Shown here piece after piece: positions 1-5,554 of a stretch of 9,059 nt of DNA. The notes under the pieces are model-generated. The model saw only the letters and a program-made list of their open reading frames with translations. It did not search any database and was not told the DNA's origin. Numbering within the stretch: position 1 is the first letter of the stretch; each line of letters starts with the position of its first letter. Location: NCBI GenBank assembly GCA_005883585.1, contig VBFD01000097.1, positions 1 through 9,059 of the forward strand, given 5' to 3'. The translations under genes were made by a program, and so were the position numbers. Origin of the DNA: UBA10449 sp005883585 (GTDB lineage Bacteria > Chloroflexota > Dormibacteria > Dormibacterales > Dormibacteraceae).

Positions 1-410
1 TGACCGTTCGGGTTGGTCACGAAGACCGCGCCGCTGGTGCCGGCGCAGTTGGTCGTACCCGCGGGGACGCCCTGGCAGTACTGCGTCGTCGAGTTGGCCC
101 ATGAGCTGCGGCCGACGTTGCCGAAGAAACCCTGGATGTAACCCTGGGCCTCGCCGCTCGTGTGGCCGCCCGTTGTGAATCCGCTCGCCCACTGCGGGCC
201 CCAGTAGACGATGAAGACGGACGGGGTTCGCTCGATCGCGCCGCCATGGGACGAAAGCAGCACGCCACCGCCGCCCTTGTGGTGGTGGGAAGGTTTGTTC
301 ACCTTCATGGCGTGGATCACCGCGGTGTGAACGGAGCCTGCGCTCGCCATGGCAACGTTCAGGGTCAACATGGCGAAAACTGACAATGCAACCAGTAGAG
401 TCCGCCGCAT
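1..410 (-). CDS. Secreted protein of unknown function, C-terminus outside the window
   Basis: The reading frame starts with ATG at 410 and stays open to the window edge, giving 136 visible residues with the 3' end missing. A GGGAGG ribosome site lies at 421-426, 10 nt before the ATG, which supports this start. Residues 1-24 form a signal peptide: two Arg, a hydrophobic core, then an Ala-Ser-Ala cleavage site, so the protein is exported. A His/Lys/Gly-rich linker follows (about 41-50). From about 64 the segment VFIVYWGPQW begins, followed by a Gly/Ser/Trp/Tyr-rich stretch with two Cys (112 and 122). The hydrophobic strand ending in Tyr-Trp-Gly and the later Tyr/Phe/Trp pattern recall plant EXORDIUM/phi-1-like secreted proteins, but this is a weak impression and I do not assign a family. 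It is divergent from the membrane gene at 543. High confidence that it is a gene, low on function. Confidence 0.8.
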   Translation of the reverse strand, partial: MRRTLLVALSVFAMLTLNVAMASAGSVHTAVIHAMKVNKPSHHHKGGGGVLLSSHGGAIERTPSVFIVYWGPQWASGFTTGGHTSGEAQGYIQGFFGNVGRSSWANSTTQYCQGVPAGTTNCAGTSGAVFVTNPNG

Positions 411-542
411 GGTTCTGCTTCCTCCCGCGGTGATGGCGCCCCCGCGGCGCTCGCGCGTAGTTATAGATGTCGGTGGACTCGACGTCAAATACATGCGGCG
501 AAGACTTGTGAAGGGAAGCACCCCTTACAGTGGACCTGCCGA

Positions 543-1061
543 ATGAGCGAGAAGCAGCCGAACCCAGACCCGGCCGACGCACCGATCGAGCCGCTGTACA
601 CGCATCCTGCCTCGCCGTTCTTGCGGACCGAATCGAACGCGCCGGCGCACGTCGAGATGCCGGCGCTGCCCGCGGTTGCCTCGACCTGGGTCACTTACCG
701 CACACAGATCGAGTTCGGGCTGGCGATGCTCGCCTATCTGATGATCCTCGTGGGCTCGGTGACGGTGCTGCAGGCGAACCCAAACGCGTCGTGGCGCTAT
801 GTGGTGGCTGTGCTCCCCGTGTTTCCCGCGGCTCTCGTGCTTTCGATCTTCATCCGAGTGCTCACGCGCCTGAACGAGATGCAGAAGCGCATCCAGATGC
901 AGGCTTTCGGTTTCTCGCTCGGCGCCACCGCGTTGCTCACGTTCGGTTATGGATTCCTCGAAGGGGTTGGGCTGCCGCACCTCAGCTGGACTTTCGTCCT
1001 GCCCCTGATGGCGATTCTCTGGGGAGTGGGGACGGCGATCTTCACCCTGAGGTACCGGTGA
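543..1061 (+). CDS. Conserved-looking four-helix integral membrane protein
   Basis: This 172-residue protein has a Pro/acidic, probably disordered cytoplasmic N-terminus (about 1-50) and four hydrophobic helices at about 58-76, 85-107, 120-137 and 147-168. Between helices 2 and 3 is an amphipathic stretch, RLNEMQKRIQMQAF. Helix 3 ends in FGYGFLE, followed by GLPHLSW. From memory, this Leu-Asn/Asp-Glu-hydrophobic-Gln-(Lys/Arg)-Arg-Ile-Gln pattern followed by Gly-Tyr-Gly-Phe-Leu-Glu recurs in small hypothetical inner-membrane proteins of many bacteria. I know no assigned function for it. The start at 543 has only a weak purine-rich upstream site (GAAGGGAAG near 510), so a slightly different start is possible. 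The downstream neighbour is the tRNA-Gly, which has its own promoter, so this gene appears monocistronic. Confidence 0.82.
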   Translation: MSEKQPNPDPADAPIEPLYTHPASPFLRTESNAPAHVEMPALPAVASTWVTYRTQIEFGLAMLAYLMILVGSVTVLQANPNASWRYVVAVLPVFPAALVLSIFIRVLTRLNEMQKRIQMQAFGFSLGATALLTFGYGFLEGVGLPHLSWTFVLPLMAILWGVGTAIFTLRYR

Positions 1062-1084
1062 GGGAAGGTCCCAGCGGGGGCGGG

Positions 1085-1112
1085 TTGGCGCCTACCCGGG
1101 CCGGGTTATGAT
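1085..1112 (+). promoter_or_regulatory. Probable housekeeping promoter of tRNA-Gly
   Basis: A -35-like TTGGCG (1085-1090), a 16-bp spacer and a -10-like TATGAT (1107-1112) lie just before the tRNA. The implied start near 1119 would leave a short 5' leader of about 9 nt before the mature tRNA at 1128. The match to a sigma-70-type promoter is good and the position fits. There is no experimental support. Confidence 0.6.
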
Positions 1113-1127
1113 TTCTCCTCTGCCCGA

Positions 1128-1203
1128 GCGGGAGTAGCTCACTTGGTAGAGCGCGACCTTGCCAAGGTCGAGGTAGCGGGTTCGAAGCCCGTCTCCCGCT
1201 CCA
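1128..1203 (+). tRNA. tRNA-Gly (anticodon GCC)
   Basis: The full cloverleaf can be drawn. The acceptor stem is GCGGGAG (1128-1134) with CTCCCGC (1193-1199), all seven pairs Watson-Crick. The D-arm is GCTC/GAGC around an ACTTGGTA loop. The anticodon stem is CGACC/GGTCG with loop TTGCCAA, placing anticodon GCC at 1161-1163. A five-base variable loop follows, then a T-arm GCGGG/CCCGT with loop TTCGAAG. Position 73 is T, as expected for bacterial tRNA-Gly, and CCA is encoded at 1201-1203. The gene decodes GGC and GGU. A repeated 58-nt element begins 20 nt downstream and may end this transcript. Confidence 0.98.
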
Positions 1204-1223
1204 ACTTTGACCTCAGCAGTCAT

Positions 1224-1281
1224 CGAGTGTGCAGCCGATCGGCATTGGTGCCCGGTTAATTCCCTCTTTTTCAAACGCTCG
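1224..1281 (+). repeat. 58-nt structured repeat, copy A (upstream of the broken AbiEi/DUF559 gene)
   Basis: This copy and the one at 2111-2168 have exactly the same length and orientation. They share the first 14 bases (CGAGTGTGCAGCCG), then TCGGC, and near the 3' end the block CCCTCTTTTTC (11 bases). Outer arms CGAGTGT (1224-1230) and ACGCTCG (1275-1281) pair as RNA with one U-G wobble. Inside, GGCA-TTGG-TGCC (1241-1252) can form a small hairpin. The middle of the element differs between the copies. It lies between tRNA-Gly and the broken gene. It could be an RNA element, a hairpin end of a mobile cassette, or a repeated terminator, since a T5 run follows the inner hairpin. I recognise no named family. 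Confidence 0.7.
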
Positions 1282-1337
1282 CGGCCCTTTACGCGCTCAG
1301 TTCCATTTCGAAACCTCCTTGCTCACGATTTGGGCCC

Positions 1338-2091
1338 GTGGCTCGAGCTCCAATGATTCCGGCAGCGCTCACCCGCGGTCCTTTCAATCTCGAGGAAGCC
1401 CGACGGCACGGGCTTACGAAGGACCATCTCCTCGGTGCGAGCTGGCGCCGCCTGGGTGGCGGCTTTTACGCACTGGGCGTCATAGCAGATGACCCCGACG
1501 TCGTGCTTGCGGCCATCGGCCGGCGTCTTCCCACGAGGGCAGTCTTCTCCGGTCGGACCGCCGCCTGGCTCCACGGTCTCGATCTACCTCCGTGCGACCC
1601 GGTTGAGGTGACCGTCCCATCCGCCGGCCAGAGCTCGCGACTCACGGGCACCGCCGTGCGGCGTTCCGATATCAGCGCAAGCGAGACGGTGACGCGACGC
1701 GGCTATCCGACAACGTCGGGGGTTCGCACGCTCGCCGACCTTGGCAGGCGTCTCCCGTTGGTGGAAGCAGTTGCGGCTCTGGACATTGCGATTACTCCTG
1801 GTGATGGCTCGGCTGCCAAGACCGCAAGCTCAAGTGCCGCTGCATGACAGAGCAGGCCATTTCCTGGGGAGGCCAGACTTCTACTACGCGCTTCACCGCC
1901 TGGCGCTCGAGTACGACGGTGCCAGCCATCGCGAAAACCTGACGGGCGACAACCGGCGTCAGAATCGATTGGTCGATGCGGGCTATCGCCTCCTGCGCTT
2001 CACAGCCGCAGATGTGCTGTCCGCTCCTGATTCGGTCGTGGATCTAGTGCGACGGGCACTGTCAGCCGGTGCGAAACAACCCGGATCGTGA
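1338..2091 (+). pseudogene. Broken AbiEi-like / DUF559 (Vsr-fold nuclease) gene with internal deletion and frameshift
   Basis: Two adjacent frames together encode one known architecture. The first (GTG 1338 or ATG 1353 to about 1790) has an AbiEi-type winged-helix N-terminus, with GGGFYALG, then SGRTAAWLHGLDLP, then TSGVRTLADLGRRLPLVEAV and ALDIA. The second frame (about 1789-2091) carries the DUF559 nuclease-like end: LPRPQAQVPL, GRPDFYY, LALEYDGASHR, and DNRRQNRLVDAGYRLLRFT, with the acidic Asp/Glu residues of the Vsr/REase-like fold kept. In intact relatives as I know them, a linker of roughly 45-60 residues containing an ESP-ETR-type motif separates the halves. Here ALDIA runs almost directly into LLLVMARLP, so a deletion near 1789-1792 removed the linker and shifted the frame. 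Without repair the first frame stops at 1847. Intact members are linked by annotation to type IV toxin-antitoxin or nuclease roles. This copy is probably inactive. Two 58-nt repeats flank it. Confidence 0.8.
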
Positions 2092-2110
2092 GATCGCCCC
2101 TTGCGGTGTT

Positions 2111-2168
2111 CGAGTGTGCAGCCGCTCGGCTTTCAAAAGCAGGCGATCCCCTCTTTTTCTAACACTCG
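2111..2168 (+). repeat. 58-nt structured repeat, copy B (downstream of the broken AbiEi/DUF559 gene)
   Basis: This is the second copy of the element at 1224-1281, in the same orientation and starting 19 nt after the gene's stop codon. Outer arms CGAGTGT (2111-2117) and ACACTCG (2162-2168) pair perfectly. Compared with copy A, the 3' arm has A where A has G, turning the U-G pair into U-A, which is a covariation-like change. The inner hairpin differs in sequence (GCTT-TCAA-AAGC, 2129-2140) but sits at nearly the same place. CCCTCTTTTTC is conserved. The stem plus T-run could also act as a terminator for the upstream gene. Confidence 0.7.
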
Positions 2169-2291
2169 CACGCCGTGTTGCGCTGGCCCGCTCGACCCTC
2201 ACCGGCGAGCACCTTGCGGCGTACGTCCGCACCTGACCCGAAACCCTCGTCGTCGCCGTGATATTGCTCAATTCAACGCAAGGAAACGCCA

Positions 2292-2338
2292 GAAGCAATC
2301 GTTGCACTGAGTGAACGATTGAGCGAGCGAAGCAATCG
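2292..2338 (+). promoter_or_regulatory. Dyad plus direct-repeat arm, probable operator or leader hairpin
   Basis: CAATCGTT (2296-2303) and AACGATTG (2314-2321) form a perfect 8-bp inverted repeat. Inside it CACT (2305-2308) and AGTG (2310-2313) continue the pairing, so each arm is about 12 bp with one unpaired G. The ten-base GAAGCAATCG at 2292-2301 recurs at 2329-2338, giving a third half-site. The cluster ends 4 bp before ATG 2343. This arrangement fits a dimeric regulator's operator or an RNA hairpin occluding the start. Seen directly: the symmetry. Inferred: its role. Confidence 0.5.
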
Positions 2339-2342
2339 GGTC

Positions 2343-2639
2343 ATGGGGGAGCTGGCTGAGCTGGGCGCTGTCCGTCCCCGCCTACTCGCCGACGACGCTA
2401 TCGAGTTGCGTCCTTGGCCGGCATCGCCCGAACTCTCCCAGAAAGTTGCTGAGATTTTCTGGCGAGCGCGTATGAAAGAGGTGCGGCCGTGGGTGTGGGG
2501 AGTTGCGGAGGATGCGCCGCGCCCTCGATCGTCTCGGGCCGTCCGTATACGCATGGTCGCCGCCATGGCCTTAGCAGGCGCATTGGTGGGTGCCTTGGTT
2601 GGCATCCTCACGTTCCGACGACAGAGATTCAGCGACTGA
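2343..2639 (+). CDS. Small single-helix membrane protein of unknown function
   Basis: From ATG 2343 the protein has 98 residues. A TTG start at 2319 would add eight residues but falls inside the inverted repeat at 2296-2321, so ATG 2343 is preferred, although no clear ribosome site precedes either. The first 70 residues are soluble and charged, with a Trp-rich segment (residues 35-52). The single hydrophobic helix at about 71-90 contains a Gly-spaced GALVGALVG pattern (glycine-zipper-like) and is followed by a short basic tail. This fits a tail-anchored membrane protein that might oligomerise through the glycine face. I do not recognise the family. Codon use with G/C at third positions matches the neighbours, supporting a real gene. 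Confidence 0.6.
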   Translation: MGELAELGAVRPRLLADDAIELRPWPASPELSQKVAEIFWRARMKEVRPWVWGVAEDAPRPRSSRAVRIRMVAAMALAGALVGALVGILTFRRQRFSD

Positions 2640-2755
2640 GTCGGCCGCGTAGTCACTTACGACAACCGGATGCCGGCTGCCGCCTCGGCGACGGTATTGA
2701 CGACGATCGCGCCAGCTGATTCGGACCGGTAAAGGCGAGAGTAGGATTTCCGCAC

Positions 2756-3103
2756 ATGGTTGATGGACCCGCCAACCAGGCCACAGAAGCCGAAAAAGCG
2801 TACCCGGGCGAGCGAAAAACTCGCCTCAGTGGAGCCTGGACGGCGCTTGTCATCGGCGTCGTTGTCCTGGTCGTGATCCTCGTTTTCATCCTTCAAAACC
2901 AACAGAGCGCCGAGGTGAACTTTCTGATCTTTCAGGGCCACCTTCCTCTTGCGGTGGCGCTTCTTTTCGCAATGGTCCTCGGGGCGGTTGTCGTTCTGGC
3001 ATTCGGAGGATTCAGGATTCTTCAGCTCCGGCTGGTGGCGAGACGAGCCAGGCACAGGGGTCCACACGTAACTCCACCCGCGGAATTGACAGAAGAGCAA
3101 TAG
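2756..3103 (+). CDS. LapA-domain (DUF1049) membrane protein
   Basis: This 115-residue protein has two transmembrane helices at about 27-46 and 61-84. The first runs into the family hallmark QNQQSAEVNF followed by GHLPLAVALL, typical of lipopolysaccharide assembly protein A domain proteins (DUF1049/LapA). In Gram-negative bacteria LapA works with LapB in envelope homeostasis. High-GC Gram-positive-type genomes carry similar domains whose role is unclear, so only the family is assigned. The C-terminus is basic, then acidic, and probably cytoplasmic. AGGA at 2743-2746 lies 9 nt before the ATG. A small hairpin overlaps the stop codon, and the next gene converges on it. Confidence 0.88.
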   Translation: MVDGPANQATEAEKAYPGERKTRLSGAWTALVIGVVVLVVILVFILQNQQSAEVNFLIFQGHLPLAVALLFAMVLGAVVVLAFGGFRILQLRLVARRARHRGPHVTPPAELTEEQ

Positions 3104-3116
3104 CCTCTCGGGAGGC
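3103..3116 (+). other. Small stem-loop at the end of the LapA gene
   Basis: GCCTC (3103-3107), loop TCGG, GAGGC (3112-3116) forms a 5-bp hairpin starting at the stop codon of the LapA-domain gene. No T-run follows on the plus strand, so as a terminator it would be weak. It adjoins the strong minus-strand terminator and may help separate the convergent genes. Confidence 0.35.
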
Positions 3117-3148
3117 ACAAAAAGACCCGGCCCCGTGGCGGGGCCGGG
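3117..3148 (-). terminator. Rho-independent terminator of the ester cyclase gene
   Basis: Read on the minus strand, CCCGGCCCCG (3148-3139), loop CCA and CGGGGCCGGG (3135-3126) form a perfect 10-bp GC stem. TCTTTTT follows at 3125-3119. This is a textbook intrinsic terminator lying 17 bp beyond the stop codon at 3166. On the plus strand the stem lacks a T-run, so it mainly serves the minus-strand gene. Confidence 0.9.
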
Positions 3149-3165
3149 CGTAGAAACATCGGGCG

Positions 3166-3597
3166 CTATGCGGCGGCCGGCGCGGGGATGAGGCCGAGCT
3201 GGCTCATCTGGTCGAGCTGGTCGAAGTAGATACGAGCCTCAGCGATCTTTCCGTTCTCTACGCGAAGGAGCTGGACCCCGTAGCCGACCACTTTCTTGTG
3301 GGTCGCGGGAATGGGGCCGTTCGGGCTCTGTAGGGGAGCCGTGTGGGTTCCCTCCATCGCGACTTCCTGGACGACCCAGGGGCCGCTCGTGATTTCGGTG
3401 CGGACCGTCATCTTGCCGTTCGGGAATGCGTTCAACCATGTCATCGCGAACGCGGTGGCGTCCTTGGCGTTGGTGGCCTTGAAGCCGCCCGGCGCGTTGA
3501 ACTTGATGTCATCGGCATGAAGAGCAAGCAGCGCACGCTCGTCGTGGGCGTTGAACGCGGCTACGAAACGGTCGGTCGTGTCTTTGACTTCAGGCAT
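3166..3597 (-). CDS. SnoaL-like ester cyclase family protein (NTF2-like fold)
   Basis: The ATG at 3597 is fixed by a strong AGGAGGA ribosome site (3610-3604) with 6-nt spacing. It gives 143 residues, the usual length. The pattern is that of SnoaL-like polyketide cyclase / ester cyclase proteins: FVAAFNAHDERALLALHADD at 11-30, a middle strand EVAMEGTHTAPL (78-89), and LLRVENGKIAEARIYFDQ near 110-127, ending with QLGLIPAP. NTF2-fold members form a cone-shaped pocket. Only some are true cyclases; many are uncharacterised enzymes or ligand binders. No polyketide genes are nearby, so the substrate is unknown. It has its own terminator and appears monocistronic, divergent from the HTH gene at 3757. 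Confidence 0.85.
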   Translation of the reverse strand: MPEVKDTTDRFVAAFNAHDERALLALHADDIKFNAPGGFKATNAKDATAFAMTWLNAFPNGKMTVRTEITSGPWVVQEVAMEGTHTAPLQSPNGPIPATHKKVVGYGVQLLRVENGKIAEARIYFDQLDQMSQLGLIPAPAAA

Positions 3598-3741
3598 TGC
3601 GTCTCCTCCTAAGGAGTGACCGCGAAGCGAAGGGCCAAGAAGGCTACTGCCAATGGAGGCCGGCAACCGCGAGGACCACACCGCCCTCGACTCAGTCCAG
3701 GACAGCCGTCAGCTTACCACGAAATGGTTGCGCGCGCGTGC

Positions 3742-3759
3742 TAATATTTCGCGATCGTG
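3742..3759 (+). promoter_or_regulatory. -10 element suggesting a leaderless transcript for the HTH gene
   Basis: TAATAT at 3742-3747 is a strong -10-like hexamer in GC-rich surroundings. Transcription would start about seven bases later, at or next to the GTG start codon (3757-3759). No Shine-Dalgarno site is present upstream. A good -35 is not apparent. Leaderless starts are common in actinobacterial-type genomes. Confidence 0.45.
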
Positions 3760-4041
3760 CGCCCTCGCCTACTTTCCGTCGCCGAGGCTGCAGCCGAGCT
3801 CAACGCATCGGAGGCCTACGTTCGCCGGTTGCTGCTCAGGCAGCGACTGTACGGAATCAAGGTGGGCATGGTGTGGGCCATTTTTCCGGACGACCTGAAA
3901 GCATTCGGGCGTACGCGTCGCCCTCCGGGGCGGCCCCGCAAGCCGGCGGACAGCGCCCGCGACCGTGCGTCGGCCGTCCGCATCGTCAGCGAACGCAAAC
4001 ACTCCGGGACGAATCGAATGCTCAGAAAGAAACGGGTCTAG
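3757..4041 (+). CDS. Excisionase/MerR-type helix-turn-helix DNA-binding protein with AT-hook-like tail
   Basis: The 94-residue product begins at GTG 3757. Residues 5-50 match the helix-turn-helix of the excisionase (HTH_17/MerR-like) group: LLSVAEAAAELNASEAYVRR is the HTH and recognition helix, followed by a wing and FPDDLKAF. The domain normally binds DNA minor/major grooves in small regulators or recombination directionality factors. Residues 52-63 contain RRPPGRPRKP, which resembles an AT-hook (Gly-Arg-Pro core), and the C-terminus is strongly basic (RMLRKKRV). No integrase or phage gene is nearby, so a regulator is more likely than an excisionase. The promoter context suggests a leaderless transcript. 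Function beyond DNA binding is unknown. Confidence 0.82.
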   Translation: MRPRLLSVAEAAAELNASEAYVRRLLLRQRLYGIKVGMVWAIFPDDLKAFGRTRRPPGRPRKPADSARDRASAVRIVSERKHSGTNRMLRKKRV

Positions 4042-4067
4042 AAGTAAATAGCCCCGAGGGGTAGACC
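4035..4067. terminator. Possible bidirectional stem-loop between convergent genes
   Basis: GGTCTA (4035-4040) pairs with TAGACC (4062-4067), and CCCC (4052-4055) with GGGG (4058-4061) can stack inside, with an asymmetric loop. It overlaps the HTH gene's stop codon and lies between two convergent genes, where a terminator is expected. No clear T-run is present on either strand, so the call is weak. Confidence 0.3.
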
Positions 4068-4091
4068 GCGAGGTTAGGAAAGGATGGGTCT

Positions 4092-4358
4092 CTAACGCGT
4101 GAGCTTTCCGCGGCTGGTCACTGCTCGGAACACCAACAGCAGGATGACCGCCCCGACGAAAGCGGAAACGAGCCCGCCGATAGTGAACGTGCCAGGACTT
4201 ACCGAGATACCGACGAGACCCGCAAGCCAACCGCCCAGGAACGCGCCCAGGATGCCGGCCACGATGTCCCACAGCAGGCCCATGCCCCTGCCGGTCAGCA
4301 CCTTGCTGGCCACAAACCCAGCGATGGCGCCGACGACGATCCAGATCAATATTCCCAT
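4092..4358 (-). CDS. GlsB/YeaQ/YmgE family stress-response membrane protein
   Basis: This 88-residue, glycine-rich protein has three transmembrane helices at about 3-21, 28-51 and 58-80. The family signature is clear: IVVGAIAGFVASKVLTGRG near the N-terminus, then DIVAGILGAFLGGWLAGLVG, matching transglycosylase-associated / GlsB-YeaQ proteins in both order and length. Members are small integral membrane proteins linked to general or acid stress responses; the mechanism is not known. A moderate ribosome site (AGAGG) lies about 11 nt before the ATG at 4358. It lies 74 bp downstream of the histidine kinase stop on the same strand, so partial read-through from that operon is possible. Confidence 0.9.
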   Translation of the reverse strand: MGILIWIVVGAIAGFVASKVLTGRGMGLLWDIVAGILGAFLGGWLAGLVGISVSPGTFTIGGLVSAFVGAVILLLVFRAVTSRGKLTR

Positions 4359-4432
4359 GTGCTTCTAACCTCTAATGCCGCCTTGCGATGATTTGAACGG
4401 GGAACCGATCAGGGCAATGCATTTTTACATTG

Positions 4433-5554
4433 TCACGTCGCGGGCGGCAGGGTGATGCGGACCGTGGTGCCCGACCCGACCGTGCTCTGAATCTCGATGG
4501 TGCCCCCGTGCGCGGTGATGATGTCGTGCGTGATCGCCAGTCCAAGGCCTGAGCCTGTAGATCCAGGGCCTTTGACGAAGCGCTGAAAAACACGCGGGAG
4601 GATTTCGGGCGAGATTCCCTCGCCTGTATCGGCCACTGTGATCTCCACGTTCTCGCCGGCGGGGTGCACGTCGATACGAATCGACCCTCCCGAGGGCGTG
4701 TGCCGGATCGCGTTCGAGACCACGTTGGCGAGCGCGCTGCGGAGTCGCGCCGGATCTACGTCGACGTTCGGCACCGCGGCCGCGATCGCCGATGCCATGC
4801 TCACGCCGAACGCTTCGCTCTGCGTCTCGAACGAGGCGAGCACGTCCTGGACCAGGGCGCCGGGCTCGACATGCTCCCGGTTGAGGACCAGGCTGCCGGC
4901 TTCTGTGAGCACGAGCGTGCGCAGGTCTTCGACGAGGACCTCCAGCGAGCGGGTCGCGTCGAGGATCGGCGTCACGTGTTCGGCGTCGCCCGGATACACA
5001 CCGTCGGCGATTGCTTCCGCTTGTCCGCGGATGACCGAAAGCGGCGTACGCAGCTCATGGGCCACGTCCGCCAGGAAGCTGCGGCGCTGCTCGTCGCTGG
5101 ATTTGAGCCGAGCCGACATCGCATTGAACGCCCGCGCGACGGAGCTCAGCTCTGCCGGGCCTTCCTCCGACAACCGAGCGGAGTAGTCACCCTTCTCGAT
5201 CTTTCCCGCGGCGTCGATCAGGTTGTCCATCGGCTGCGAGAAGCGACGGATACCTCGCTGTGCCACCACGGCGAATATCACGAGCAGCAGGGCCGTCATT
5301 ACGAGTACGACCTGCGCCGTTCCCGGGCGGAATGCGGTCGGACCCAAAAGCCAGCTCAGCAGCGTGCCCGCCAAAGCAGTGACGATCGCGGCAATTGCTG
5401 CGACCAGCCCGATCACGCCAAGGATGAGACAGCCCATCCGCCAGAAGAAGGGCAAGCGACCGCGCCGCCCCCACCGGCGGGCCGGCGGCCACGGTTGGTT
5501 CTCCGGCCACCACGGCGGCCGGCGGCGGGGAGGTGGTCCCCATGCGGTTCTCAT
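4433..5554 (-). CDS. Sensor histidine kinase of an OmpR-type two-component system, no extracytoplasmic sensor domain
   Basis: The 373-residue kinase has a Pro/Trp/Arg-rich cytoplasmic N-terminus (1-36) and hydrophobic segments at about 38-69 and 80-98, with only about 10-15 residues outside the membrane. A HAMP linker (about 100-152) follows. The HisKA H-box is FLADVAHELRTPLSVIRG with the phosphorylated His at 166. The ATPase domain has the N-box (Asn277 and Asn281), G1 DTGEGI (309-314), F-box FQRF and G2 GSGLGLA (334-340). All catalytic motifs are intact, so it should autophosphorylate and pass phosphate to Asp55 of the partner regulator. Its ATG overlaps the regulator's TGA by four bases (ATGA), indicating translational coupling. 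With so short a loop, the signal is probably sensed in the membrane or through a partner such as the small membrane protein encoded first in the operon. Confidence 0.95.
   Translation of the reverse strand: MRTAWGPPPRRRPPWWPENQPWPPARRWGRRGRLPFFWRMGCLILGVIGLVAAIAAIVTALAGTLLSWLLGPTAFRPGTAQVVLVMTALLLVIFAVVAQRGIRRFSQPMDNLIDAAGKIEKGDYSARLSEEGPAELSSVARAFNAMSARLKSSDEQRRSFLADVAHELRTPLSVIRGQAEAIADGVYPGDAEHVTPILDATRSLEVLVEDLRTLVLTEAGSLVLNREHVEPGALVQDVLASFETQSEAFGVSMASAIAAAVPNVDVDPARLRSALANVVSNAIRHTPSGGSIRIDVHPAGENVEITVADTGEGISPEILPRVFQRFVKGPGSTGSGLGLAITHDIITAHGGTIEIQSTVGSGTTVRITLPPAT

Noticed and set aside
525..1111. Open frames of 151 and 193 codons on both strands overlapping the 543-1061 gene.
   Set aside because: Both are charge-rich low-complexity translations, while the 543 frame gives a four-helix membrane protein with a coherent helix pattern.
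1741..1847. Programmed frameshifting to join the two AbiEi/DUF559 frames.
   Set aside because: No slippery heptamer is present at the junction, and the family's linker is missing, which a frameshift alone cannot explain. A deletion fits better.
2169..2291. Possible RNA gene or terminator between repeat copy B and the dyad.
   Set aside because: No convincing hairpin, T-run or open frame was found; it appears to be plain intergenic sequence.
2640..2755. Possible promoter TTGACG (2697-2702) before the LapA-domain gene.
   Set aside because: No acceptable -10 hexamer lies 16-19 bp downstream, so it was not called.
3166..3681. A 28-residue N-terminal extension of the ester cyclase.
   Set aside because: A strong AGGAGGA site with 6-nt spacing fixes the start at 3597, and family similarity begins there.
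3729..3740. Alternating GC run that could form Z-DNA.
   Set aside because: It is only about a dozen bases and expected by chance in high-GC DNA.
4415..4432. Short CAATG/CATTG inverted repeat after the histidine kinase stop.
   Set aside because: The five-base stem is AT-rich and too weak to call as a terminator.
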